NCBI RefSeq assembly: GCF_002105155.1
Contig: NW_019029007.1
Location: 186,001 to 250,000, forward strand
Length of the DNA stretch: 64,000 nucleotides
Source: Lobosporangium transversale
Taxonomy: Eukaryota > Mortierellomycota > Mortierellomycetes > Mortierellales > Mortierellaceae
Direction: 5' to 3'
Part shown: in pieces, positions 45,252-56,424 of the stretch
How the letters are laid out: each line of letters starts with the position of its first letter
Position numbering within the stretch: position 1 is the first letter of the stretch
Notes under the pieces: model-generated
What the model was told of the DNA's origin: nothing
Database searches by the model: none
The model's input: only the letters and a program-made list of their open reading frames with translations
Program-made: the position numbers and the translations under genes

Positions 45252-47986
45252 TTATTCTTCGTCACCAAGGATGCAATGGCTCGATGGCTGGTTGAGTAGA
45301 TAGCGGTTAGCCACCTCCTTGACATCATCGCTTGTAACTTTGAGAAGCTGTTCACGACGGCTGTTGTAAGAGAAAGAAAGAGAGAGTATCATTAGTCAAG
45401 TGTTCAGGAGGCATTTCCTTGTTATCTCGAGGGCCTTTTGTTTCATTCTTCTAAAACTTACTTTTGACGCATTTCATCTGTGATACCCTCCGAAAATATA
45501 ATCATTCCTTCTTCAGCTGCACTGACAGGGGTATCCATGCGTTGGAAGATTGATAGCTTTGCTTCTGCCATCTCTTGATCAGAAAAGTCCTTACGATCCA
45601 GCACCCAACGAACAGAGTCTTCGTAAGTGCTTAGCGTCTTCTTGGGGCTAGGATCACGATAAGAATAGAATGAAATAGACCGCCTGTAGAAGAGTAGCCG
45701 GCCCCACCACCATAGGCACCATTCTTTTCACGAATCTCACGATGCAGGAACAAGTTCGACATGAGTGAAGCAAGGATCTGAAGCTTTGCCCCATCCTCAT
45801 GTGTGTAATGTACACCGCGCAGGCATTTTGCAGTGAATTGATACCATATGGTAATCCAAAGAAGGAATTTTCATACGATGGCGAGAATTCAAGCTAATAA
45901 TTGACAATAAAATGGTGTTGATATTTTTTTTTTTTTTTTTTTTTTTAAACACTTTAAATTAATCCATCTTACCTGGGAAAAAGATTTTACAGGGCTAGCA
46001 TCAAGACGTGAAATAAATTGTCCGATAACTTTCTCATTGCTCGACATTTGATCATCTCCACAGGTAACGGCAAGTCTTAGGCTGGAACGCTTGATTGCCA
46101 CGTTAGCAATCTCCTTTAAACGTTGCGATACTTCAGTGAGGTCATCCATTTGCGCAAGCGAATTCATGAATTGAACCTGAGTCATACCACCATAAATCTC
46201 AGAAGCATACTAGATAATAAAAACAACAGTATGCATTAGCTTCACATGTAAATATTTAACGCTCATACTATTATTTGTTTATATCCAAAATGACTTACGC
46301 CAGCAGGTGTCAAGCGCGAACCAGCATTGGTTCTAGCAAAGCATGTCCAGAGTCTGCAACGGAATTGGAGAGAGCCGAAGCATTCTACAAAAACAATTGA
46401 GGTCGATCGAATTAAATTCAGTGCAAAGCTTGAACAGATTTCTCTTTGATACACGCTCACGTACCCTTTAATCAAAGTTCTGAGCTTGTCGGTATTGTCA
46501 AAGTTTGTTTCGCTAATGAGCGCGCCCATAAGATCGTACATACGATTCTTGCTTGTCCAAGCAATAAGAGCTGAAGGACAGGCCCTCTTCAGTCCTGTCA
46601 ATTGCTATATAGTTCATGATCATAGAAGGGAAATAAGTAAGGCAAAATGGCTTTAATAATCATGACAATACCGCTCAGCTAGAATACAATCAAGCCAAGC
46701 AGAAGTATAACTTACTAGAATGATTCGTGGAAAGGAAAGGCGCAACACGGACTCCACCTGTGTGTAGCCTGATCTCGTCATCAATCTCACTCATTGCACG
46801 CTTATGCGTACCGAGAGATGTTAGAGAATCAGCGAAAAGCGGTAGATATTTCTTTAGGTCAGGGGTAATTCTGAGATGACACTGATCCTCGGAAATAAGT
46901 GATACCGTTGGTTGAGGTGGGTCTCCATTGCACGGGGACGCTGTTTACGGCGCTATGTTCCAATGAAAAGATCTTTGTCTTCTTCGAAATATCATCTACT
47001 TTTAAAGTCGGAAGACATGAAACATCCTCAATCTTTTCTTGGTTCTTGAGCAATGCCTGGCCTTGCTCATAGATAGCCTCCTTGTCTGCCTTGGTTAGAA
47101 CACTAGTCTTGCCCATAAGGCGCGTCATCTCGTTAGCTGCGACTTCTGCTCCATAGTCAGTGCTGGGAACCATAGTGAATACGAGTTTGTGTGGGTTATT
47201 CAACAAGTACTTGTTTATCAAGTTTTGGAAGAATGGACCAGATGAAACTCGGATTTTAAACGATCAATGTTCTAGGGTACAAAAGGCTGCGTGTCAGTCT
47301 AGGCAGCGACTCTGAAAACAATACGCATTATATTTGTTATGTTTGCTAACCTTATTAAGCTCTAAAAGATCCAATGGATTACAGCCATTGAACCAGCCAG
47401 ACGAAAGTCCTTGCTAAGACCCATTCCAAAAAAGGATGTTTTCTGTTAAAGAAGATAAAATTAATTGGTGTACTTTCCGAGTGGAAAAGAGCGTAAACAG
47501 CATTGACTCTATTTGAACCGATTTCATACATGTTTCTGTCCAAGCTCCATCTGGTGAACAATGGCTTCGACACGCTTGGGGTCGACGCCTTCTTCTCTGA
47601 CTTTTTCAAGGACTGCGATGATGGTCTGTTCTACCTTGGGCACATTTTCTACTTTCATCCCTTGAACGCCAAATGACAGTGAGCTCATCATGGTTGACCC
47701 ATCGTATCCAGTGTTCGAAGAGTATTCTGACCCCAAATCAGACTCGATTAGAGCTTTGTACATTGGTGAGGCATGGCCATCTGTAAGTAAATCTGAAAGG
47801 ATTCTGAGGCCAAACCCTTCAAAAGTATCCTAAACCCAATAAACAAAAGTGTTCGTCAATTTTCCCCGTATATCTCACGGATGTTCTTCATTAGTATCGC
47901 ATCGAGGAGATTTAAACGCGTACAGTAGCCTTATTTGCAAGAAAGAAACTGACATCTTGGCTTGCTTTTCAGGGGGCGTCACTGAG

Positions 47987-48018
<32 letters not shown>

Positions 48019-49432
48019 AGTCAGATCAATATTCGAAAGGTTATGCAACACTCTATCCCATATACTTCTTCGAATATTTGCGTACTAGGATCGACAGGGC
48101 AGGTTAGATTGATTCGCCGAGGGCTCTCGAAAGGCTTGACGACTTTATCGACGACTGGAGGCGTGATTGGAGAAAATTCATGTAGCTTTGAATTGATAGC
48201 CTCAAGCGTATCCTCCAAACGAAAATTGCCATAACTGTAGAATTTAGCGTTACTTGGATGATAGTGAGTTTTGTGGAATCGAACAAGTTCTTCGTGTGTC
48301 AATCCGTGATATAAGCAGGGTCCCCTCCACTGTTATTAGCATAAGTCGTTCCAGGAACATGAACTGCTGCATCTTTGACAAAATAAATATCCTGAATCTG
48401 CCATCTGTCCCTTCATCTCATTATACACGATCCCTTTGAAAACAATCGGGAACTCTTGTCTAGAATCAACCAGCCCATTGAGACAAATTTTACGGTTATT
48501 ATCCAAAGTCAACTTTTGACACCGACAATATCCAATCTTTAAATAATAGACAAAACAAAAGTACCATTGGGGTCTTCATGTTCTAGCCTCCATCCTTCTT
48601 GCTTGAAATCCAGCTCCCTGAGATGCGGAAAGAATGCAGCGTCCATGTAAACGTCCCTCAAGTTCTTATAGTCAATGGGATTAGTTGTTGAAAACGGATA
48701 CAAAGTGTAATCACTTGCTAGTCAATCGATATTTGAATATATTGTGCGTAAGCACGTCGATTCAAGCCCAATCAATATTAATGACAATCATTGAAATGAA
48801 CTACAAACAAACCTGTGAAAGCATTCATAAACGTAGCCATGCTACGATTCAACATCTTGAAGAACGGGTCTCTCACTGGAAAAGATCGACTGCCACAGAG
48901 TGTCGTATGTTCGAGAATATGGGGAACACCCGTGCTATTTTCTGGAGGCGTGGCAAATCCGATGCCAAAGACGTTTTGGAATCATCTCGGGAGATATGAA
49001 GATGCTCTGCTCCTGTTTTCTCATGCCTTAGCCGAATAGCGTCGAGTTCCAGCTCCTTAATGTGTCGAGTCTATCTCCGATTAACAAAATAGGTCAAATT
49101 TCCAGTATTTCTGTATAATGCGCATATTGATGGGATGGCATGATACAGCATCGGGTTTAATTAGACATGTCAACCATACCTCGAGCACTTTATATCCACA
49201 CAGTGTTTTTCCAGGCTTCCATGTCTCTATAGTGACAAATAAGCAACATCTCACAAGCGTCAGTTATTAGCTCTATAAGCTGCGTAGCCATATGTATCCA
49301 TGCCTTCCTCGACGCTCACACTTCCATACCACTTGTGGAAAGAGTAGCAAGACCAGTCTGTACGATTTAAGGATGAGACTGGCGTGCGCGCAGTTATTTC
49401 CGGATGGCTGCAACCTTTGCAGCAGCAAGCAT
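45252..49432 (-). CDS. CYM1: mitochondrial presequence protease CYM1/PreP (M16C metallopeptidase); frameshifted
   Basis: Degrades cleaved presequences in the mitochondrial matrix. It probably starts [11 protein letters not shown] at 49432. [14 protein letters not shown] and [20 protein letters not shown] lead into [20 protein letters not shown], whose HILEH is the inverted HxxEH zinc motif, then [15 protein letters not shown]. Further blocks are [85 protein letters not shown] and the C-terminal HCILGDEE stop at 45254-45252. About ten introns, several with long A/T runs (45924-45946, 47985-48015). Frame changes occur near 48960, 48330, 47420, 47230, 46920, 46330 and 45670. Length (about 1,000 residues) fits the family. 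It is divergent from the LENG1-like gene, about 160 bp away. Confidence 0.9.
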
Positions 49433-49592
49433 GAATTTAGTGCGTTTTGGTGAATGAAGTTGCGTCGCCGGACAAATATTAAAGAGTTTATGTCGAAAAT
49501 TAAACAAACAGCATGAACAAGCGAGTCACATCACCATTCTAAAGTTTGCCTTTCCAGTGTGATGGTCCACAAACAAAAGGCAACTCATTGAA

Positions 49593-50328
49593 ATGAACAT
49601 CTTGCCACACAAGAGGTAACAAGGAGTAAATCAAGGCAATAAGTGCAATATGCTTTATGAAGCGCAGCATACCAGGGAAAATATTGATATATTTATATTT
49701 CTATATATTTTTTTAATAATCTGTATCGCTTCAGTTGGCACGTTTATAACCAAAAAAATCGTGACCGTGTCCGAAAGGATGAAGCAGAAGCAGAAGCGAA
49801 GAACAAGAGGAAGGCCGAAGAGACATTAGCTGCAGTAAGACTTACTTCCACTGCCCATTAGCTATTTTCGTGAATGGAGCTATTTCAAGCCCGGAGCTGT
49901 ATGATCTAACCCTTCGCGATCAAAAATCACCATAAGGATAGAGAATATAAGCTAAAGGTGCTAAGGGATCGAGCGAAGCGCCGGGTGCTCTCTAGCAATG
50001 ACACTGAAATCCTTGACGAAGGGCAACCTAACTTGCTAGAAAAAGAGACTCGAAGTCCATATCTAAGGATTCAAGAGCTCAACATGTCAACTTCTGGGCC
50101 GATTTAGAAGGGCGAGTAAGTGTATTACACAGTAATTATGTATAAAACATAGTTTTCTTTTCTTTTCTTTTCTTTTTTTGCTATTAAGCACCTCTTTGAT
50201 TTTATCCATAATTCATTTAGGAGGCGGGCTATAATAACAAAGGAAATGAAGAGTATGAAGCAGAGAAAAAAGCAAAACTAAATAAGTTTGAACGAAAGTC
50301 GGGCATGTTTCTTGATAATGTCAAAGGA

Positions 50329-50360
<32 letters not shown>

Positions 50361-51167
50361 AATGCGTAGATAAAGATGCCGCTTTTAAGATACCAATTTG
50401 CCATATAAATACATAAATAGGAAAAGAACCATGGTTGCTTCCTACGTATTCTCAAGGGGACATCAGCAAAAAGTAAAGATCGAAAGTTTATTTCTCTGAT
50501 ATGGTGCCTGATCATTACCATAAAACTGATTCATAACACTAATATGGATGTATTTTACGATGTTATTTTTTTTTAAAGAGATCGAGACCATAATTTCAGC
50601 AAAGTTCGAGAGATCCTATGAGTGCAATGAAATCAATGCTGGGAAAGCGAGACGAGCAACGTCTGAAGAAGTACAAGTCATCATCGTCACCGCATAAGTC
50701 AGAAACGAAGCGTTTACAGAAAGGAGACGAGCCATTGCAGCCAGTAAATACCCATCGTTTTGTTATATCCTTATCGAGGCTATCTCTTGGTCCTCTCATT
50801 CATTAGATTGTATTCTTCTCTTAACCATTAGGTCCACAAAGAGAAAGAGCTGAGCACGATCGAGAAACTGAGGAAGGAGCGTTTGGAAAGAGAACAAGCA
50901 GAGCAAACAAAAGTTCACAAACTATTGAATCCAGACTATGTAACCCACAAAAAAGCCATGGATCTGTCGGTGCATATAGCCAACAGTTTAATCCAGAGCA
51001 ACCAACCTTGCACACTCATCCTCTGTTTCCATTAAACGGCAAGAGCGCAATCATGATCACTTCATGGTCGAGCGTATAGTAATAACGGAAGCGGTGGAGG
51101 CCTGAGGCATGACGAATATCCTCCAAGGGATATCCGCGATCGCTATTCACGCCCACGTCGGTATTAG
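49593..51167 (+). CDS. LENG1-like protein with CIR_N domain (spliceosome-associated family)
   Basis: Exon 1 is 23 bases (49593-49615: MNILPHK plus AG). It joins exon 2 (49735-49834) to give MNILPHKSWHVYNQKNRDRV and RKDEAEAEAKNKRKAEE, the CIR_N motif as in LENG1 (MNILPKKSWHV). Later exons: DREYKLKVLRDRAKRRVL (about 49937), VNFWADLE (about 50090), NNKGNEEYEAEKKAKLNKFE (50221-), SAMKSMLGKRDEQRLKKYKS (50618-), ELSTIEKLRKERLEREQAEQ (50834-) and GAYSQQFNPEQ (about 50970), equivalent to the LENG1 YNSQFNP end. The tail RHDEYPPRDIRDRYSRPRRY ends at TAG 51165-51167 after small frame changes near 51035-51085. Nuclear, with a role in splicing inferred from the family only. T-runs mark several intron ends (50329-50353). 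Confidence 0.82.
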
Positions 51168-51248
51168 AGTTATGTTGTAGCATAGTTGGCCCTTCTAGCA
51201 GGACCTTTTGTAAAATATAGTCGTTTATTAATAAATATATAAAAATGC

Positions 51249-51900
51249 CTACCACTCCAAGTCAGAGACAGGACAGGCATTTAGAGTTTCGTCAGGGTGC
51301 GCGATACACTGTCCGTTCTTGACTAGATCGAAACCCCAGTAGTGCACACCACATCGAAGTGTCATGTCTGCACGTAAAACTCCCTAGAAGAAACACATGG
51401 TTACATTTATTGAGCAAAAAATGTATCAAAGTTAAAATGCAAAAAAAAAAAAAAAAAAAAAAAAAAAACATACCCACTTGAGGAATCTGCGTTAGCATGC
51501 GGGCAGTATCGATCAAGATCGAATGTTTTTGACTTCGTTTGGATACGGAGTCGACGGGGCAATTAATATAACGTAAAAAACCTGGCGATGTGTGCTCTTG
51601 AGACCCTTGGCCCTCAGCAAGCTTCCTCAGGGCTTAGTATCTTCCTCTATCTTCACGGACTGAGAGGCATTCTTTGTGTGCTCACACCTCATTTGTATTA
51701 CTTTTATCGATTGTGTTCATATCTGATAATTCAGACGCTGGATTGACCGAGAGAGTTGCAAAGGATTCTGAAACATTATCAATGGGTTCGGGTGTCGAGG
51801 ATGGCGGTACTCCTACTTCTGTTTTTCTTCTGTGTTCTCTTCTCCTTTTGTTATTGAATGATAGCTGCTGTTTGGAGATGTAGATGTTATGTTGTTACCG
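51249..51900 (-). CDS. unrecognised protein, at least two exons; frameshifted
   Basis: Two exons joined across an intron with an A27 tract (about 51387-51475). Readable sequence: GVPPSSTPEPIDNVSESFAT, RKLAEGQGSQEHTSPGFLRY, INCPVDSVSKRSQKHSILID, TARMLTQIPQV, then GVLRADMTLRCGVHYWGFDL and VKNGQCIAHPDETLNACPVS with the stop at 51251-51249. The composition and splice-frame continuity look real, and the last 45 residues have three cysteines. I do not recognise the family. Frame changes lie near 51630 and 51680. The start is not determined. It ends tail-to-tail with the LENG1-like gene, 80 bp apart. Confidence 0.5.
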
Positions 51901-53166
51901 CCAGACCTGAATTGACTTGCTGTGCTTGAGAGGATTGGCCTTCATTTGATGAATATCATTTTTTTTCCTTTTTTTTTATTCACTGGGAGTGGGGGTTGGG
52001 GAACGAATTGGTGCAAGAAAAAGGAAAACAGAAGGCAACAAGAATTAATCGAGGCTCTGAGAGTGTGAACGTAGATAAATTGCACAAGAGAAGAGAGAGA
52101 AAAAGAATAAAGAACAGTTCAGAGAAAGTTTTTGTTTTTAAAATACTGGAACATCATGTGTAGCTAATATCCCACGCTCCCATTCAGATATAATCTAAAT
52201 TTAAATAAAATTTTGGTGTGCTCGGTCCTGACATTCCTTCAGAAAAAAGAGTGAGCGGTCAGGGATATCCATCTAATCCTTATTGTCTAGTTGCTTTCGA
52301 GGAAGGGTATAAGCTTATGAAATACAGCTTGGTGAGAAGAGATATAAAAGCTGGAGACCCATCCAATGTGCATCAGTAGCCTCTGTAGAGGTCTAACTCC
52401 TATGATTTCCCATCAATATTGCCGATTTCATTCTTTGTACCATCTCTGCTCTCTATCCAACAGCCACTCCCTTCCTTGCCTTTTAAATCTAGCTGGTCAA
52501 TGTTACCCTCAGTTTGTTATTACTGCTCACAGCAGGAATGTCCACTAAAAAAAAAAAAAAAAGAGCTTTATGCAACATTCTGGCACGCAGCTAACACCTA
52601 CTGCCGAGAATTTTTGTAGACGGATGTGCTGGCCAAGTGCATAATATACTGTCCTATACTCAAGTCGTTGCGTGACCCGTACATTTCCAAACCTCACCAA
52701 CTCTGTCAGGATTTCATCCCACGCGTACTTGACATCGTTCCCGCTCCACTGGCTTGACTTCTGTATGGGTTCGATCACTCTCTGAAATTGTCACTCCTGG
52801 TTTGAGCGATTATCTTTTCCAATATTCAGATTTTGAACTCGCTCAGGGTTGAGGATACAAAATAAATAATTGAATAGTTCTATCCTGGAGTTCCTCACCC
52901 AAAATACTAGACATGGATACCAGCAACAAACTAACGGGCGGATCAGAAGCTCAACTGTGTTCTTCCGCCGTGAATATCAGTCTGGCTTTGGCAAGACGGC
53001 CCTCGAGGCATTGGCCTATCACTACTTTAGTTTATGAGCGTATTGTTTCTTGTGTAGAATCCAGATGGCATTATCTGTTTGATCTGTACGGTTTTTAAAG
53101 TTAGTCCAGAAATTCAGGGGCAAAAGATTAGAGAGGATGGATACAGGAGACGAAAATAAACAGAAC
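51901..53166. other. no recognised gene; Fanzor 3' flank
   Basis: It contains T-rich and A-rich stretches (52547-52562 A16). A minus-strand frame at 52545-52778 (YAWDEILTELVRFGNVRVTQ) looks compositionally coding but is unknown. The last 350 bases adjoin the Fanzor 3' end, where the guide RNA of such systems is usually encoded; I see no unmistakable structure apart from a GC-rich hairpin-like GGGTGTGCCGGCACCC at about 53183-53198, inside the Fanzor tail. Confidence 0.4.
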
Positions 53167-55612
53167 TTACAAATTTTTTGTGGGTGTGCCGGCACCCAAA
53201 TACTTGTGTCTAGCGTCGTGCGCGCTTTGCAGCCGGAGCAGGCGACTCTTCCGTGGGCTTGTACTTTGCAGGCTCTCTTGTCTCTCAATTTGAGCAAGAC
53301 CGATTCTTGCGATGTTTTCCGCCCCTACTGCGTCACGGTCGAAGAATACCTTACATGTCCGCAATATTTAGAGCGAGGGTACACCGTCTCTAAAAAGCTA
53401 TCGCAGAGGGGTCGGGGACAGCGGGCGCTGGTGTAAAATTCGTGCGCTCCTACAGCGAAGTGTCCTCGCGCTTTGACCTAAGTGTTTCAAATGGCAGTCG
53501 TTTATTAGCAAGGGTTCTATGGCTTTCCAGCTTTTCTTACTTTTTTAAAAAAAAGCCATACCTGTGTGACAAGATGTCTCGTTATAGCAGTGTGCTTGCT
53601 GGGAACTCCTTTACTACTTTCAAAGGACCCTAGGCCGACGACAAGCACTCCTTTATCCCCAAGCATCTTCAACACTCGCTGTACCGCGTAGTCGAACGTA
53701 GCTCGTTGAGCCTTTCGTAGGTCCCATTTTTTTTTCAGATGCCATCTGGATTCGTAGAACTCTTGAAGCACATCCAAATTCGTTGATCCTGTCTGTGTCT
53801 GAGACTCCCCGTTCATCCATTGAAAGTACTCATTATACGTATCCCTTCCAAACACAGGGATGGCGCTCTCAACCTCAATCATTGCTTTTTCACGCTTCCT
53901 TTTGTTCTACAGGTAATTGAAGCGGAGGACAGGGAGGTACAAGAACCTGCTTCTCACCTTTACCGTTTGCCGCAAGTTAGGGTTGTGAGGGTCCAGCGAG
54001 GAAAACGTAAGGGCATTAACAATACCAGGATCACATCCGACGATAGTTGTGGTGTTTGCGGATGGGCATCGCCCTGGTTTGTTGAATGTGAGCTCAACGT
54101 TTTCAAGCAGCTTGGAGCTCCTCTTCCAGTTTATGTTTGCGTAGTCTTCATCTGTTAGGTCTTCACCGGCCGCCTTTGAGCACGTCGTGTTGAGAAATCC
54201 CTGAGAAAGCTCCAGTTTTTGGCTGGGGCCTTCTTCATCTACGTCAGACTGCTGCTGTCTCTTCGTCTGGGTTGTGTCATAGGCAAGTAGATTCAGAACT
54301 AGACCGTTGGTAGAAATCGTTCCTTTGAGTTTGAACCGAGTTAGATCTTTGTCCTGTGACTGCAGGGATACTTTGTCTTGATATCCACGAACCATGCGAT
54401 CACCTCCAATGTCACAAAAGAGAGCCTGTATCAAAACCCCTTTTGTTCCCTGTACACACTCATACATTGCAGTCTTGGAAGGATTATTGAGAGGCAGAAT
54501 ACGCTCCAACAGCTGCTTGGTATCTTCGTTCGCCCAGAGGATGTCAACTAGGGCGTGTTCAGACAAATACACATACCCGGATGACCAGGGGGACGTAGGA
54601 AAGTCTGAGTATTTTTTCACTTTTTTGTTCTCCCGCAAAAAAAACTCGATGTCGCTCATATCTTCGTTTGTTTTCTCGACATCAAACTAGAAAAAAAAAA
54701 AAAAAAAAAAAAAGGTGTGAATAAAGAGCATTTGATTGCAGAATATGCATGAAAATACCCCTACACAAGCTATACCATTGCGTTCCTGTAGTGCTGCCTT
54801 AATGATGTCTGTACTTGGCCCATTAGTAGGTCTGACGCTCTTGGAAATGTGATCTTTTTGGGATCAAAGCCTTGGACGTCCCCCAATGTGATGTCTATTT
54901 CCTTTATTGGGGAAAGTTCAGTGGTGGCCTTGAAATGTTCATAAGCGAGGTGATGGTGGGGCGTCTCTACCGCCTTTCCTTGTTTTTTTGCCCTCGCGTA
55001 AGCTGAATTGGGGCCACCTTGACCACTCAAAAGAAGGGTGGCGAGACGGAAGGAATAATCATTGCTATCTAAGACCTCGTCCAGTGCCTTTTTCCTCGAC
55101 TTTGCTGCCCCTGGTAACCGCATGATCCTCTCAATGTCCAAGGCAATCGCCCAGTATGCATAGCGGCGTAGTCGGTTGAGGACAACAACTGCCCCTCGGA
55201 TCTGGCTTGCAATACTATCCCTTTCATCTGCGTCCAGTCCGCCTTTCCTTGCCATGGAGGCCTTAAGGGACCCAATTGTTAAGGCCTTGATAGGGTGCTT
55301 ACTGCTGTAGCTGTGATCAACCTTCGTAGCATCCTTCAAGTTCCTAATTGGTGCACCTTCTTTTTTAGCCCCTGTGGGGCTTCTTGCCTTTGTGCTTCCG
55401 CTTTTGTTTTTTCTGTTGCTTCTTTTTTGCCTTTCTCCGACGTTGGTGGATGCTTAAGGCCCGGCCTATCGTGCTGACGGCAGTTTACTGATATCAACTG
55501 TGCGCCCATTCAATATGCTCGGCTTGTCAGAAAAGATGGGCCGGAACTGGTTCCTATGTGACCCTTCCGCTATATAGAATGATGGTACGCCTCTACATTA
55601 TTCAAGAAAGGA
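53167..55612 (-). CDS. Fanzor (eukaryotic TnpB-like RuvC RNA-guided endonuclease)
   Basis: Exons, 5' to 3': 55612 to 54776, 54686-53958, 53906-53562 and 53477-53167 (introns of 89, 51 and 84 bases, all GT-AG and frame-keeping). N-terminal part: NQFRPIFSDKPSILNGRTVD, a Lys-rich linker, then LKASMARKGGLDADERDSIA and helices. RuvC-I is TTTIVGCDPGIVNALTFSSL, with catalytic Asp at 54032-54030. A long helical region (ESRWHLKKKWDLRKAQRATF) leads to VLVVGLGSFESSKGVPSKHT (RuvC-II region). After the last intron VKARGHFAVGAHEFYTSARC enters the zinc ribbon (CPRPLC ... YC-RTC). RuvC-III is KVFFDRDAVGAENIARIGL, Asp at 53334-53332. One base is missing (C in TGCCGG, near 53362) between YC and RTC, and the N-terminal linker has one or two frame changes (about 55350-55490). 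All catalytic blocks are otherwise present. The Glu usual in TnpB RuvC-II is not obvious; HEFYTS may supply it. Confidence 0.88.
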
Positions 55613-55675
55613 CTAACGATTAGTATTGGGGACGTCTGGTTTCAAGGCCAAAAACTATAGCTTGAGCTTTCTTAC

Positions 55676-56392
55676 GTTCTGCGGCGCTGCACCCGCCTTT
55701 GCTGAGCCATTCTATGGCAAAGATCCTTTCCATTGAGTAGACGCTGCTTGAAGTTATCGAACCCATTGTTCGATGGTAACGCTTGGGCCGACGTTTGGTG
55801 GCCGGAAATAAAAATGCGGGAGAGCTACACTGAAACGGCCTTCCTCAGAGGCTACGTTCCTTCCCAACACCTTGCTAGCTTCCCTTAGGTAGCCCCGAAG
55901 CATTTTATTATAGTTCTCGTTCCACGCAACCTTTCGAATTAATCGAAGATTATAATCGGGCCTAACGTCTCGAGGTTCCTTGAGTAGTCATTGCCTGCGA
56001 TGGCACAGAATAACACCAGATGCGCGTGTGATGGCAGTCTTAGTGCTTGGATAACGTTGTCTACGTCGTAAACCCAAACTTCCGTCTACGGTGCGGAAGG
56101 GGTCGCACTAGGAAGCAGACTCGTTCGTACGCAAAAAAATCAGAGTCTTGGGATATCACGATCCTATCATTCTCCTCATCATGGCACCCTATGCATGGGT
56201 CCGCTTCATATGCACACAGACAACATCGAAGACAGAACTAAGGCCTGTTGCCAGCTGATCCTTGTCCTGGACGCTCAGGGTGTGGACTTCTCGAAGACCC
56301 TTCTGGATGCGCCTCATGACTTGAGGACGAGTCCATACCCCACTCCGAGAATTTCTCTCGAAGGTGCTCATATTGTTCTCCAAAGCGTCCAT
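55676..56392 (-). CDS. XPG/FEN1-like nuclease domain, apparently spliced to the Fanzor; N-terminus not found
   Basis: From ATG 56392 (MDALENNMSTFERNSRSGVW): TRPQVMRRIQKGLREVHTLS and VQDKDQLATGLSSVFDVVCA are followed by YEADPCIG, RIVISQDSDFFAYERV, VYDVDNVIQALRLPSHAHLV and LFCAIAGNDYSRNLETLG. EAD, DSD and GND are the acidic metal-binding positions of the XPG-I region of FEN1/XPG structure-specific nucleases. The helix-hairpin-helix-like part continues in NENYNKMLRGYLREASKVLG and KQRLLNGKDLCHR. At 55676 a donor GTAAGA opens a 63-base intron with a branch sequence TACTAAT and acceptor GTTAG at 55613; the frame QRRR-T-PFLNNVEAYHHS continues across it into the Fanzor exon. The XPG-N half is missing; a T27 run lies just upstream (56398-56424). 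Frame changes near 56205, 56065 and 55975. Confidence 0.7.
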
Positions 56393-56393
56393 A

Positions 56394-56424
<31 letters not shown>

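Noticed and set aside
53022..53297. Cys-rich minus-strand frame ACKVQAHGRVACSGCKA as a zinc finger
   Set aside because: It overlaps the RuvC-III frame of the Fanzor; the RuvC frame has the family motif, so this is a shadow.
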